49,144 bases of DNA from the NCBI GenBank assembly GCA_046582185.1, contig JAYGEX010000003.1:1-49144 (forward strand). The letters run 5' to 3'. Below, piece after piece: positions 34,699 through 43,871 of the stretch. Position 1 is the stretch's first letter. Every line of letters begins with the position of its first letter. The translations under genes were made by a program, and so were the position numbers. This DNA comes from GCA-002726655 sp046582185 (GTDB lineage: Bacteria; Pseudomonadota; Gammaproteobacteria; Pseudomonadales; Azotimanducaceae). The notes beneath the pieces are model-generated. The model saw only the letters and a list, made by a program, of their open reading frames with translations. It had not been told where the DNA came from and did not search any database.

Positions 34699-36519
34699 TT
34701 AGTGGCTGCTAACAGCTATTCCCGTCATCACATTTCTGATGTCTACGAACCTGAATGGCTTGCTCATAACTGAATTAACACCGGCCTCAAGGCACTGTAG
34801 GCGAATATTTTCCTGGGCATCGCCTGTAAGCGCGAAGATATGGTGGGCGGGAATCACAGCTCTGAATTCATCTTCCCTGATTAGCCGGGTCGCTTCGATA
34901 CCATCCATAACCGGCATGCGACAATCCATAAATATCAATTGGTAGGACTGGCTTTTTACGGCCTCCACTGCTTCTTCGCCATTGGCTGCCTGATCAGAAT
35001 CGTAGCCCAGCTTTCGCAGTATATCTTGCAATAGCCGACGGTTCATTGGCTCATCATCCACAACGAGCACCCTATCTTTTTCAACATTTTGCGCCGTGGC
35101 CTCGGTGATATTCGATAGCCATGGAATTAGATCAGTATTTGTTTCCTCTACCGAATGGCTTACTTCTCTTTCACCTACCATTACCGGTAACTCACAAACA
35201 AAGATGGAACCGAACTCCGGTTCGCTGTACAAACGGATTGCCCCTCCAATCAGCTTGGCCAGTTCGGAACAGATAGCCAAACCAAGCCCGGTACCATCGG
35301 CGGGCCGGGAGAGACTACTATCTACCTGGTAAAATGCACTAAACACGTGTTCCTGTGATTCCGAAGGGACACCTGAACCGGTGTCTGCGACGGACAGCCG
35401 CATAAGAGTCTCTTCGCCACATTTCCAGTTTGAGAACATCAGCTCGATATTGATTTCACCTGTGTTTGTAAATTTAATTGCGTTTGAGATCTGATTGCCC
35501 ATGATTTGCCGTACCCTCTTCACATCAATCTGGATATGGCTTGGAGAATCTTCGCAGATTCGAACGGTAAGTTTGAGACCCTTTTGTTCCGCCATGATTC
35601 GATAAAGATCTGACGCATCATTGACCAGGCTTTGAATAGAACTCGTTGACACATCAAGTGTCATCCTGCCAGCTTCAAGTTTGGAGAAATCCAGGACATC
35701 ATTAATTATTTCTATGAAATGCTGGCTGCTGCTTTCCATGGAGCCAACCAGTTCACTCTGTGCATCTGTTAGTTCAGACAGCAGCAATAGATCTATTGAT
35801 GCCAGTACGCCAGTGAGCGGCGTGCGTAATTCGTGGCTGATATTTGCCATTAGCCGCGACTTCAAGTTTGTCTGTTCGATGGCCGTGTCCCGCGTAGATT
35901 GCAGTTCCAAATTACTTTGCTTAAGTGCTGATGCTGTTTCGCGGAGCCCCTTCGAGGTTTCTATCAAGGCCTTTATCGCAATCTCCCGGGACCGTTCTAC
36001 AAACGACAAAAACACTGTCAATACAACAAATAGTCCAGCCATAATCGCGCCTCGATATTCCATTTCATACCGGATATAACCCTCCATGACAAACGAGTGG
36101 GCAGGTTCAAGATAGAAGTAAGTGACGGTCGCGACGATCACCAGAGTCCAGATATAGGCAGCAATCCGCTGACCATAAGCCAGGGAAAACAGGGGTACCA
36201 GAATTAACCAACCCAGTGTTGGGGATTTAATTCCACCTTGGATGTACACCAGAGAAACGAAGATGACGTAAGTCAATACGCCGCATAATTGCAAAGCAAT
36301 CGACAGATTTATGGTGTGGCGGTGGAACCAGTGGAGTGCTGTGAACATCAGTAGCCCAACAAGGCAGATCATCGAACTCCTTTGGTCGCCCACCAACCAA
36401 TAAAAGCCTAGGAATATTGCGCAAGCCAAAATACCGGTGGTTATAAGAACCGTCAGGGTCTTGGCGTGAGCTCTATCTAGTTCGTCATTTACGTAGATTT
36501 GATACTGATCCATAGCCAT
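34699..36519 (-). CDS. Hybrid sensor histidine kinase / response regulator
   Basis: A 606-residue membrane sensor. About five or six hydrophobic helices fill the first 175 residues with no large periplasmic domain. A coiled linker leads to HisKA with the phosphoacceptor H229 in ANISHELRTPL, and the HATPase follows with N-box NQISNAIKF, DTGSG and GTGLGLAIC. A receiver domain closes the chain, with D531 in FMDCRMPVMDG and an upstream VVDDEP acidic pair. The layout resembles soluble-loop membrane sensors that detect something within the membrane. No separate response regulator is adjacent. Start ATG 36519 or ATG 36513. Confidence 0.92.
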   Translation of the reverse strand: MAMDQYQIYVNDELDRAHAKTLTVLITTGILACAIFLGFYWLVGDQRSSMICLVGLLMFTALHWFHRHTINLSIALQLCGVLTYVIFVSLVYIQGGIKSPTLGWLILVPLFSLAYGQRIAAYIWTLVIVATVTYFYLEPAHSFVMEGYIRYEMEYRGAIMAGLFVVLTVFLSFVERSREIAIKALIETSKGLRETASALKQSNLELQSTRDTAIEQTNLKSRLMANISHELRTPLTGVLASIDLLLLSELTDAQSELVGSMESSSQHFIEIINDVLDFSKLEAGRMTLDVSTSSIQSLVNDASDLYRIMAEQKGLKLTVRICEDSPSHIQIDVKRVRQIMGNQISNAIKFTNTGEINIELMFSNWKCGEETLMRLSVADTGSGVPSESQEHVFSAFYQVDSSLSRPADGTGLGLAICSELAKLIGGAIRLYSEPEFGSIFVCELPVMVGEREVSHSVEETNTDLIPWLSNITEATAQNVEKDRVLVVDDEPMNRRLLQDILRKLGYDSDQAANGEEAVEAVKSQSYQLIFMDCRMPVMDGIEATRLIREDEFRAVIPAHHIFALTGDAQENIRLQCLEAGVNSVMSKPFRFVDIRNVMTGIAVSSH

Positions 36520-36654
36520 ACGTACTGCTCAAGCTGTATTTGAATGACAAACTGGCCATTCAATACGCGAATATGTGGATCTATATCGACAAGATAACGC
36601 TTTACCTGAAGCCCCAGGTAAAACTGTCTATCGCCAGTTCGTGTCCGGAAATAG

Positions 36655-38113
36655 CTAGACGGTGATTACGGTGACCGAAGGCAGATTCAGTTCGGGTTCA
36701 TCATGAAAGCCCCTTACCAGGAGGACATAAGCAGCACCATCAACCAACTTCAGCTCGCTCGCGACTTGCCTGGCCAGATTATTGGGATTAATTTTACCGG
36801 CTTCAGGCCGATGCAAAGGCACAACGCCCCAGAGCAATGCCATTTTATTGTAGACATTCTTGCTGCTCGTCAGCGCGATGATAGGCGCCGCGGGTCGCGC
36901 GGTGCTAATAATCTGGGCAGATATACCCGATTGTGAGACGACAATAACTGCTCTGGCATCCAATTCCTTCGACAGACCTGCCGTCGCGGTTGCCACGGCG
37001 TTCCAAACCTTGAGCTTCTGATATTTAAACTGTTCGAAGCCCCAGTCTCCGCTTAAGAAAAGGCGCGCTTCAGATTGACGGGCCACCCTATCCATCATTT
37101 CCACCGATTCAACCGGAAAACTGCCAATTGCGGTTTCAGCAGACAACATAACTGCATCCGCTCCACTCGTGACTGCATGCGAAACGTCAGCCACTTCAGC
37201 CCGGGTTGGGCGTGGGTATGAGATCATGGATTCAAGCATCTGCGTCGCAACAATGACGGGTTTACCCTGGGCGCGCGCCATATCTATCAATTTGCTCTGT
37301 GCGATGGGTACTTCTTCAGGCGGTGGCTCGACACCCAGGTCGCCTCGAGCAATCATAACCGCATCAGAAACCTTAAGGATTGCCTCTGCATTTTCCAGGG
37401 CTTCCGGTTTTTCAATTTTTGAAACAATGGCTGCCGGATTTCCATTTTGCGAATCGAAATTTTGAATAAGCTCTCGCAACTGTAATACATCTTCGGCAGT
37501 CCTCACAAACGACAAAGCAATGAATTCAACGCCTAAGGATAAGGCAAAGTTAGCATCATCAATGTCTTTGCCGGTCATGCAAGGTGCCGATACTGCAACC
37601 CCCGGAAGATTCATGCCCTTGTTGTCGCCAAGGCCGCCCGCCGTGTATAACCTCACAGCGAACATCATGACCTGAACTTGATATCACCCGCAGTTCAAAC
37701 AAACCGTCAGCGAGAAGAATTCGATCCCCTGCTTTGACATCTTCTGCAAGCGCGCCGTACTGAGAGAAGATAACCCCATCCACGACTGATGCGGTATCTG
37801 TCGTAATGAGTATTTCACGGCCAGCAAGCAAATCTATTCCGCCGTTGGGAAATTGACCAGTCCTGATCTTTGGCCCACATAAATCTGCAAGTATGGCAAT
37901 GGGCTGTCCCAGATGTTCTGCAAATCGACGAATCGTATTGTGGGTAGTTTTGTGGTCTTTCTGATGGCCATGAGACATGTTCAGGCGAAACACATTAACG
38001 CCCACATTAATCAGTTTTTCGATGAGCTCAGAAGAAGACGATGCTGGACCCACGGTTGCCACAATCTTCGTTTTTCGATTCTTCAACAGATCAATACTGG
38101 TTACAATTGGCAC
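36655..38113 (-). pseudogene. pyk: Pyruvate kinase with a frameshift
   Basis: Two minus-strand frames together encode a full pyruvate kinase (phosphoenolpyruvate to pyruvate, last ATP-forming step of glycolysis). The first runs from GTG 38113 (TVGPAS, FRLNMSHG, ADLCGPKIRTG) to VIHGG near 37640. The second carries LGDNKGMNLPGV, ALSFVRTAEDV, IVSKIEKPEALEN, MIARGDLGVE and VATQMLESM to the stop at 36655. The catalytic residues of both halves are intact. The switch lies within the GC-rich stretch 37632-37642; removing one G restores HGGRLGDNKG. A single +1 insertion explains everything, so it could be a sequencing or assembly error or a recent inactivation. Copy B of the intergenic repeat lies upstream. 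Confidence 0.85.
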
Positions 38114-38210
38114 ATTGTTTCCAAAAGTTGCGCTCTATTTGATGACAAGCAGTATACTTTACCAGACGTGGCAAATCCGGGACGTCAGGCTGATTAATGT
38201 GTACTCTTTG

Positions 38211-38362
38211 TTAGTTCCCGTCCATAAATAGCCAAATTAGAACAATCTATGCAAAATTATAGATCCGTTAGCTATATAAAACAATCACTTACCAGGGAAG
38301 TAACACCGGTGGTTTCTATTACTGGACGAACACTAGTTAAAGTTAGTTAGTTCCTTTCCGTC
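38211..38362. repeat. Dispersed intergenic repeat, copy B
   Basis: The second copy of the element at 12848-12985, in the same orientation. The 30-base identical core is at 38283-38312. Other matching blocks are TCCATAAATA, ATCCGTTAGC and CACTAGTTA. TTAGTTCC occurs at both ends. It sits upstream of the minus-strand pyk and, on the other side, 30 bp before the methyltransferase gene. Confidence 0.75.
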
Positions 38363-38391
38363 CGGCAGAGCATTTAGTAAGGAATGACACT

Positions 38392-39207
38392 ATGGTTGAA
38401 CTTAATATCCCAAGAGCGCACTCAAATAGCTGGTACGACCATCTCTCTGGCATTCAATCCGGTTACTATTATCCCTGGCAATCAACCATTGGTAAAACCA
38501 ATGGTGAAGACGTCTTCATGGACCACATTCAGGAATTGATGACGCCCAATACCAGCGTGCTGGAAGTGGGTTGTGGGCATGGTGAGTTGGCGTTACGAAT
38601 GGCATCGAGATGTGGGCAGATTATCGCTTACGATCGGGTTCAGGCATACATTGATTTGGCCCAGATCGAGGTAAATGAGCAGAGCATTTCCAATCTGGAA
38701 TTTAAATGCCACGACGCGATGGAGGTCAGAAATAACGATATTGTATTGCCGATTGAAGACGATAGCATCGACCTGATCATCTGCCGCCGAGGACCCTTGC
38801 ATTGGATAGAAGACGCCCACAGGGTTTGCCGAAACGGTGCGACAATTGTCGCCTTGAGTCCCATGGAAGAACCCATACCAGCCTGGTCCAGCAAGCTGCC
38901 TCATAGGCTTCATTACGAAAACTCGGGTAGACACACGGGTAGCGGCTCAATTCATCAGTCTGTAGAGAACCGGCTCCATCAGGCAGGGTTAATGTTACAA
39001 AGTGGTTGGAGCTTTGATGTTCCGGAAATATTCGATGATCCAATGGAGCTCTACAAAATGGTCACATGGGGGCTGCCTGTAGAAGGGATTCCAAGCTTCG
39101 CCGACCTGGCATACAAATTTGATGCAATCTATGAGAAGTTCGCAGAGCCCGACGGTATTGTTCTGCGCCATTGCAGATTTCTTTGGCAAGCTATCATCAG
39201 GAAATAG
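38392..39207 (+). CDS. Class I SAM-dependent methyltransferase
   Basis: A 271-residue soluble enzyme with the SAM motif I at about 55-65 (SVLEVGCGHGE), an acidic end of strand 2 (IIAYDRVQ), motif II-like CHDAMEV and a motif III/IV region (DDSIDLIICRRGPLHW). The substrate-binding C-terminal half is not diagnostic. Length and layout fit small-molecule methyltransferases of the UbiE/COQ5-like superfamily. It lies just downstream of repeat copy B, which may carry its promoter. Confidence 0.82.
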   Translation: MVELNIPRAHSNSWYDHLSGIQSGYYYPWQSTIGKTNGEDVFMDHIQELMTPNTSVLEVGCGHGELALRMASRCGQIIAYDRVQAYIDLAQIEVNEQSISNLEFKCHDAMEVRNNDIVLPIEDDSIDLIICRRGPLHWIEDAHRVCRNGATIVALSPMEEPIPAWSSKLPHRLHYENSGRHTGSGSIHQSVENRLHQAGLMLQSGWSFDVPEIFDDPMELYKMVTWGLPVEGIPSFADLAYKFDAIYEKFAEPDGIVLRHCRFLWQAIIRK

Positions 39208-39324
39208 GCCGGGCGCTCCCACCGGAACAAAGTGCTGGCAGGTAAACCTCCTATAATCATTCATTATTTATTGTGAGAATACCCATATACTTCGCAGCCC
39301 CGCATACTAACTACTGGCCATCCT

Positions 39325-40374
39325 TTGCTTTATTATCTCGGCGAATATCTATCTGAAACAGTCGGTCCGTTTCTACTTTTCACATCCTATATCTTTCTGG
39401 TCGGGCTCGGGACAGCATTAGGTGCAATTGCCACTTGGTGGCTCTTGCCTAAAATGTGGCACCTGCTGCCAACTGATCGCGGCCGCGAGTACGCAGTTGA
39501 TGCAGAGAAGAGTATCGGCAAACCGGTGAGTGCAGGGGTTTTATTCATCCCTATGTTTGTAATCATCTCAATATTGGTGGTCCCCTTCGACTGGAAGTTT
39601 ATTGAGATTATGGTCTGCGTCATTATGGCAATGACAGTAGGCTATTTCGATGATCGGGCCCTTGGTGGTTGGAGCGAATACCGGCTGGGCGCAATCGATC
39701 TCGTGGTTGCATTCCTGGCATCGATGGCAATCTGCCAGCTACAGCCATATACAATTTGGTTGCCGATTTTCAAAGACCCCATTATCATTAGTCCAGTGCT
39801 GTTTCTACTGGGGGCAACGCCGCTGATTTGGGTATCCATCAATGCAACGAACTGTACCGATGGCGTCGATGGCCTCTCGGCAAGCCTATCCAGTCTGGGC
39901 ATCCTGTTTCTCGGCATAATACTTTACGGGATTGTCGGTCACATCGATATTTCAAGGTATCTACTCGTTCCTCACTATGACAAAGGGGCTGATTGGGCCA
40001 TTGTCGCCTTTGTCCTCGTGGGCTGCCTAGCCGGATATCTCTGGCACAATAGCTATCCCAGTGCGGTGATGATGGGTGATGCAGGCTCTCGCCCTGTGGG
40101 TTTGATGTTGGGCGTCCTTGTCCTTGCCTGTGGAAATCCGTTTTTGATCCTGGTGGTCGCATTTGTGGTTCTAGTAAACGGCGCCACGGGTATGATCAAG
40201 GTCGCCCTCCTGCGATTCTTTAAAATTGGCATATTTCGTAATATTCGATACCCCTTGCACGACCATGTGAGGCACAACTTGGGATGGTCTAATACACAGG
40301 TTCTTGTACGGTTTATGTTACTTCAGGCTGTAGGAACGCCTATATTGTTGGTCTTGCTCCTAAAGATTCGCTGA
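39325..40374 (+). CDS. MraY-like phospho-sugar polyprenyl-phosphate transferase
   Basis: A 349-residue polytopic membrane protein, about ten helices, of the glycosyltransferase-4 / MraY-WecA family. Key motifs are visible: GYFDDRA, INATNCTDGVDGLSA, MMGDAGSRPVGLMLG and the MraY-type PLHDHVRHNLGW ... VLVRF. Typical MraY sits inside the dcw cell-division cluster and has NFTDGLDGL; here the gene stands alone and the motif reads NCTDGVDGL. This suggests a paralogue for another polyprenyl-linked sugar. The start is uncertain: the TTG at 39325 is the first candidate in frame and has no clear ribosome-binding site. Confidence 0.82.
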   Translation: MLYYLGEYLSETVGPFLLFTSYIFLVGLGTALGAIATWWLLPKMWHLLPTDRGREYAVDAEKSIGKPVSAGVLFIPMFVIISILVVPFDWKFIEIMVCVIMAMTVGYFDDRALGGWSEYRLGAIDLVVAFLASMAICQLQPYTIWLPIFKDPIIISPVLFLLGATPLIWVSINATNCTDGVDGLSASLSSLGILFLGIILYGIVGHIDISRYLLVPHYDKGADWAIVAFVLVGCLAGYLWHNSYPSAVMMGDAGSRPVGLMLGVLVLACGNPFLILVVAFVVLVNGATGMIKVALLRFFKIGIFRNIRYPLHDHVRHNLGWSNTQVLVRFMLLQAVGTPILLVLLLKIR

Positions 40375-40389
40375 AGATGGCTCCCCGAC

Positions 40390-40440
40390 GAAAGAGCCCC
40401 TGAAGAAACGATAGGCAAAAAAATGGGCTCTTTCAAGCCC
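40390..40440. terminator. Inverted repeats between convergent genes, possible terminator
   Basis: GAAAGAGCCC (40390-40399) pairs with GGGCTCTTTC (40425-40434), and a nested GGGCT...AGCCC hairpin occupies 40425-40440. The region lies between the convergent MraY-like and secreted-protein genes. It could terminate from both sides; there is no strong T-tract, so confidence is modest. Confidence 0.45.
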
Positions 40441-40461
40441 AATAAATACCACTTGGGGGAA

Positions 40462-40983
40462 TTAGATAGGCTCTACAAGAATTGTCATCGTGGCTGTGTA
40501 GTCATTACCTGAACTGACTGCCAGCAGATCTGCCTGCACAAATTTGACTTCGATAGCGCCGTTGCCGGCTCCACCACAATTTGTCTGTGCTGAGCCCGCC
40601 ATGCCTGAGCTGGCTACATTATAGCCAACCGCATCGCCGTCAGATGCATCCGCATCAGCGTCCACCTTGACGGTGAAGTTGATATCTTCAAGAGTCGTCG
40701 CCGAGCTCACTTTGAAGGAACCAGTGCTGGTGGTCAGCTTGATGGTGTAGTTATCACCGCCATTCCTGTACACACAGTACTCGGTAGCGCCAGAGAGATC
40801 GCCTGAACCGCCGTAGGCGCCAGGGCCAATGTTATCAACGTTGGTGATTTATACTCGATCCACAATTTCAAGAGAGACAACACTGCTGTCCGTGGAAGTC
40901 GCGCCTAAAGAGCCGGCAAATACCTGGCTTGCGAATAGTGTTCCGAATGCGATGCCTGTAAATACTTTATTTAGCTTGTTCAT
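40462..40983 (-). pseudogene. Secreted protein interrupted by one stop
   Basis: ATG 40983, after AGGGAAATG, encodes a signal peptide (MNKLNKVFTGIAFGTLFASQ, cleavage near VFA-G) and a secreted, glycine/threonine/aspartate-rich beta protein of 173 codons. Codon 45 is TAA (40851-40849). The frame continues with ITNVDNIGPGAYGGSGDLSG and two cysteines, and ends at LVEPI. The natural codon at this position was probably CAA (glutamine). The sequence type (repetitive, DADADASDGD) resembles surface or pilin-like proteins of marine gammaproteobacteria. The single nonsense codon leaves the rest intact, so the inactivation would be recent, or it is an error. Confidence 0.8.
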
Positions 40984-41265
40984 GGTCATTTCCCTGTGGT
41001 AACTCTGTCTTAACTTCATTTATTTGATATTGCTGTTATTAGATAATTTCTTTGTTTACTTCTACTTATACATATAACAATACAGAGGCCGTGCCAAGTT
41101 TTCGCCTTTCGAAGAAATTAGTATATATATTCTTTATTAACAATATCTTACAAGGCCTTTACATGATTTACATTCGTTTACAGAAGCCTTCTTGAGTTCA
41201 ATTGATTGGACCCTCCGGGTCATGGCATGTGACAATTTACGTCAAATTGCTGTTATTCTCGTGCC

Positions 41266-41655
41266 ATGAAACCAATATCCAATGCACGATATGTCAGCCT
41301 CGCCACCTGGCGAAAGAACGGCAAGGAAGTCCGCACACCCATCTGGTTTGCAAGCCACAATGCAGGTACGCATTACTGTTTTAGCGCTGAAAATGCCGGA
41401 AAAGTAAAGAGAATAAGGCATACCAGCCGTTGCAGACTTGCGGTTTGTGATGCTCGTGGCGGAGATCTTCAGGAGTGGGCTGAATTCAATGCCTTTCTGG
41501 TGACAGAGGATAATGAGTCAAAGCTCGCCTATTCCCTGCTCCTGCAGAAATATGGCCTCCAAATGAGGGTAACAAACTTCTTCTCCTGGCTGACGGGCAA
41601 AATCAAACATAGAGCGGTTATCCGCCTGGAATCAGCTCAGGCAAGCGATGCCTGA
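41266..41655 (+). CDS. PPOX-class small flavoprotein
   Basis: A 129-residue cytosolic protein: NARYVSLATWRKNGKEVRTPIWFA, FSAENAGKVKRIRHTSRCRLAVCD, GDLQEWAEFNAFLV. These segments match the TIGR03666/Rv2061-type F420- or FMN-binding split-barrel (PPOX) family. It ends inside the start of the next gene (8-base overlap), so the two are likely co-transcribed. The substrate is unknown. Confidence 0.82.
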   Translation: MKPISNARYVSLATWRKNGKEVRTPIWFASHNAGTHYCFSAENAGKVKRIRHTSRCRLAVCDARGGDLQEWAEFNAFLVTEDNESKLAYSLLLQKYGLQMRVTNFFSWLTGKIKHRAVIRLESAQASDA

Positions 41656-42493
41656 ATCTATGGCGTCTGCGGCGGATTTATTAAAGCAAGAATTACTAAA
41701 GCATATACAAGCACTTGGTCTGGAAGGCCAAGCAATATGTATTCATTCATCTTTACGTTCTGCAAGTCCCCGAATCTCTGCCAATGACCTGATTGATACA
41801 TTTCTCTTGGCAGGCTGCACCATGCTTGTACCTACGTTTACCTATTTTTACGATTCATCGCCAGGAAATGAAGACAAGCCGGCGAGAAATGGAATTGACT
41901 ACAGCAATGATACCCAATCGGTGGTCGCACGCACGAATGTGGAAATATACAACAACACGAACAATGAGCTGTCGCTGCAAGAAATGGGAGGGTTCAACGC
42001 AGCTATCTTGTCTCGACCGGATCGAATCCGTGGAAACCACTCGCTGAATTCGTTTACAGCACTCGGCAGGTTAGCTCACCAGCTGATAGATGATCAGGGC
42101 CCAGAGGACGTCTATGCCCCGCTAAGGAAGTTAACAGAACTCAGCGGCAGGCTATTACTCATGGGGACAGACCTCACCAGCCTGACCTTTATTCACTATG
42201 CCGAGCAGATATCTGGCCGCAAGCTGTTTATACGATGGGCACTGGGTGAAGATGGCCGAACTTGCCGCTTTAGAGTAGGCAGTTGTTCACGCGGCTTCAA
42301 TAATCTGCAGGCAACAGTCGCCAATATTACCGATAAATCCAGTCTGAATGGATCTACGTGGCAAGTTCTACGTGCGAATGAAGCATTGGACCAGATAAGC
42401 ACTAAGGTTCACCTGACGCCCACCATTACCCAATGTGATGACATTAATTGCCTGCGATGTATCGATGCTGTCGCCGGTGGACCGCTGGAATAA
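41648..42493 (+). CDS. AAC(3)-family N-acetyltransferase
   Basis: A 281-residue protein of the antibiotic_NAT family: ICIHSSLRSASPRISANDLIDTF, MLVPTFTYFYD, FNAAILSRPDRIRGNHSLNSFTALG. The conserved LLLMGTDLTSLTFIHYAEQ with its catalytic histidine lies further on. In family members this region binds acetyl-CoA and an aminoglycoside at the 3-amino group. Chromosomal relatives in environmental bacteria are often of unknown substrate and do not necessarily confer resistance. It overlaps the PPOX gene upstream. Confidence 0.85.
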   Translation: MPESMASAADLLKQELLKHIQALGLEGQAICIHSSLRSASPRISANDLIDTFLLAGCTMLVPTFTYFYDSSPGNEDKPARNGIDYSNDTQSVVARTNVEIYNNTNNELSLQEMGGFNAAILSRPDRIRGNHSLNSFTALGRLAHQLIDDQGPEDVYAPLRKLTELSGRLLLMGTDLTSLTFIHYAEQISGRKLFIRWALGEDGRTCRFRVGSCSRGFNNLQATVANITDKSSLNGSTWQVLRANEALDQISTKVHLTPTITQCDDINCLRCIDAVAGGPLE

Positions 42494-42497
42494 CAAT

Positions 42498-43058
42498 CTA
42501 TTCCGGTGTTTCCGGCTTAAGCAGAGACGTGAGCACATGATCTTCCCAGACACCATTAATCTTTAGATATCGCTTTGCCTGGCCTTCAATTTCAAAGCCA
42601 AGTCGTTTGAGCAGCGCGCCACTTTTTTCATTTCGGGGAATATAGTTGGCCATGATTCGGTGTAGGCCAACTTCCTTGAATACGAATTCAGTACTGTGGG
42701 CTAATGCTTCATACATCAACCCCTTTCCTTCGTATCTTTGGGAAATACCGTATCCCAGGTGGCAAGCTTCGAATGTACCGCGAATGATATTGGTATAGTT
42801 ACAGACACCAATGACTTCGTCTTCATCCTTGTTGGTAATGACCAGGCAAGTGCTCAAGCCATGTCGATATTCCCTAATCGCTGAGCGTAGCTGGATCCGC
42901 CAGAATTCATCGGTATAGAATCTGCCAGATCTGCTTGGCTCCCATTGTGTCAAGTGCTCACGATTCTCAACCCGGTAATTCGTCATTAGCGGAGCACAAT
43001 CAGGGTCCAACAGCTTTATGATGGTTCGGGGTGTCTCTATACGGGGAAGCGGATTCAT
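42498..43058 (-). CDS. GNAT acetyltransferase, RimJ-like
   Basis: A 186-residue N-acetyltransferase: IETPRTIIKLLDPDCAPLM, VIGVCNYTNIIRG, LGYGISQRYEGKGLMYEAL, then VGLHRIMANYIPRNEKSGALLKRLGFEIEG. The Q/RxxG/GKG acetyl-CoA loop and the H-R-I-x-A-N-x-x-x-x-N-x-x-S signature are those of ribosomal-protein alanine acetyltransferases (RimJ/RimL). The substrate could be a ribosomal protein or something else. It overlaps the upstream GNAT gene by 4 bases. Confidence 0.85.
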   Translation of the reverse strand: MNPLPRIETPRTIIKLLDPDCAPLMTNYRVENREHLTQWEPSRSGRFYTDEFWRIQLRSAIREYRHGLSTCLVITNKDEDEVIGVCNYTNIIRGTFEACHLGYGISQRYEGKGLMYEALAHSTEFVFKEVGLHRIMANYIPRNEKSGALLKRLGFEIEGQAKRYLKINGVWEDHVLTSLLKPETPE

Positions 43059-43558
43059 GATGCGTGGTCCATGGAAATTTCCTTGATCAGCACTGTATAG
43101 GGAATGTTTGAGCCCGCATCCACGAAACTCTCTCGGCTCTCAAAGCCAAATCCCCGGTAGAGTCTAACTGCACGCTGATTAAAATCGGCGACTGTGAGTC
43201 GAACCAGATCTGGTTCAAATCGAAGAATCGAAAAATTCAATATTGCTTCGAAGAACGCCTTACCCAGCCCATTTCCTGTAAGCTCAGGCTTCATACCTAA
43301 ACCAATATCAAGTGCCTCCTGTTCGTAATCACCTCCCGGTACCTGCCCATCAATTCCATAGGAACAAAAACCGACAAATGTTTGCTCAGGACTGAGCACT
43401 GCATGAAAGCAATAAGCAGGATTCGTAAATTCCCTGACATAATCATCCAATGGCATCCTCAAGGGCGGGTTGTAAAAATCATAGGGCGCCGGATATCGCC
43501 AGGTGAGAATTTCGCGAGCATGTCCTTCGTCCAGAACGGTTAGATGGTAGCCACTCAT
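43055..43558 (-). CDS. GNAT acetyltransferase
   Basis: A 167-residue GNAT-fold protein with YHLTVLDEGHAREILTWRYP, FVGFCSYGIDGQ, DIGLGMKPELTGNGLGKAFFEAIL and LTVADFNQRAVRLYRGFGF. The acetyl-CoA pyrophosphate loop is LTGNGLGK. The substrate is unknown. It overlaps both neighbours by four bases (ATGA-type) in a tightly packed minus-strand chain. Confidence 0.82.
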   Translation of the reverse strand: MSGYHLTVLDEGHAREILTWRYPAPYDFYNPPLRMPLDDYVREFTNPAYCFHAVLSPEQTFVGFCSYGIDGQVPGGDYEQEALDIGLGMKPELTGNGLGKAFFEAILNFSILRFEPDLVRLTVADFNQRAVRLYRGFGFESRESFVDAGSNIPYTVLIKEISMDHAS

Positions 43559-43752
43559 GCGGTTGACTCGCGAGCTTTCCAGAGTCGGGATTGAATGAAC
43601 TGCCGTTCAGCAAAAATCAAATTAGAAATCCAGGAGAACCAGGCAACAATGGCGTAGGACTCATCGAAAATCAGTCCGAAATAGCTCTGGGATACGCTTA
43701 GCTCTAACCCCAGTGTCACGCCAGCGAGTGTTAGTGGGTAGGAGCGGATCAT
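43555..43752 (-). CDS. C-terminal remnant of a DUF2306-like membrane protein
   Basis: A 65-codon frame with IRSYPLTLAGVTLGLEL and SYAIVAWFSWISNLIFAE. This resembles the last third of DUF2306 membrane proteins (RSYALTLAAVTLRL ... AYAIVAWLCWVPNLL as I recall). Full members are about 150-240 residues with several helices; here the middle of the protein is missing. It starts with an ATGA overlap with a 40-codon frame that looks like the family's N-terminus. It may be a relic of an internal deletion or a re-used split gene. Confidence 0.6.
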   Translation of the reverse strand: MIRSYPLTLAGVTLGLELSVSQSYFGLIFDESYAIVAWFSWISNLIFAERQFIQSRLWKARESTA

Positions 43753-43871
43753 CCATTATCTCCCATCTCGGGTATCATAAAATAAGCGAAGGCGTACAGC
43801 GCAATGATAAAAGCGAGAAAGGCCATCAACGCCCATGAGATAGATCGAACTGCTCGAATCGCTAGACTCAT
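43749..43871 (-). CDS. N-terminal remnant of a DUF2306-like membrane protein (40 aa)
   Basis: ATG 43871 opens 40 codons, MSLAIRAVRSISWALMAFLA then FIIALYAFAYFMIPEMGDNG, ending at TGA 43751-43749. One transmembrane helix is followed by a short tail, in the style of the first helix of DUF2306 proteins. The TGA overlaps the ATG of the C-terminal piece. With that piece it makes an N- and C-terminus lacking the middle helices. Confidence 0.5.
   Translation of the reverse strand: MSLAIRAVRSISWALMAFLAFIIALYAFAYFMIPEMGDNG

Noticed and set aside
41648..42493. AAC(3)-like gene as an acquired antibiotic resistance gene
   Set aside because: No mobile element nearby and it overlaps a housekeeping-type PPOX gene; chromosomal relatives often lack resistance activity.
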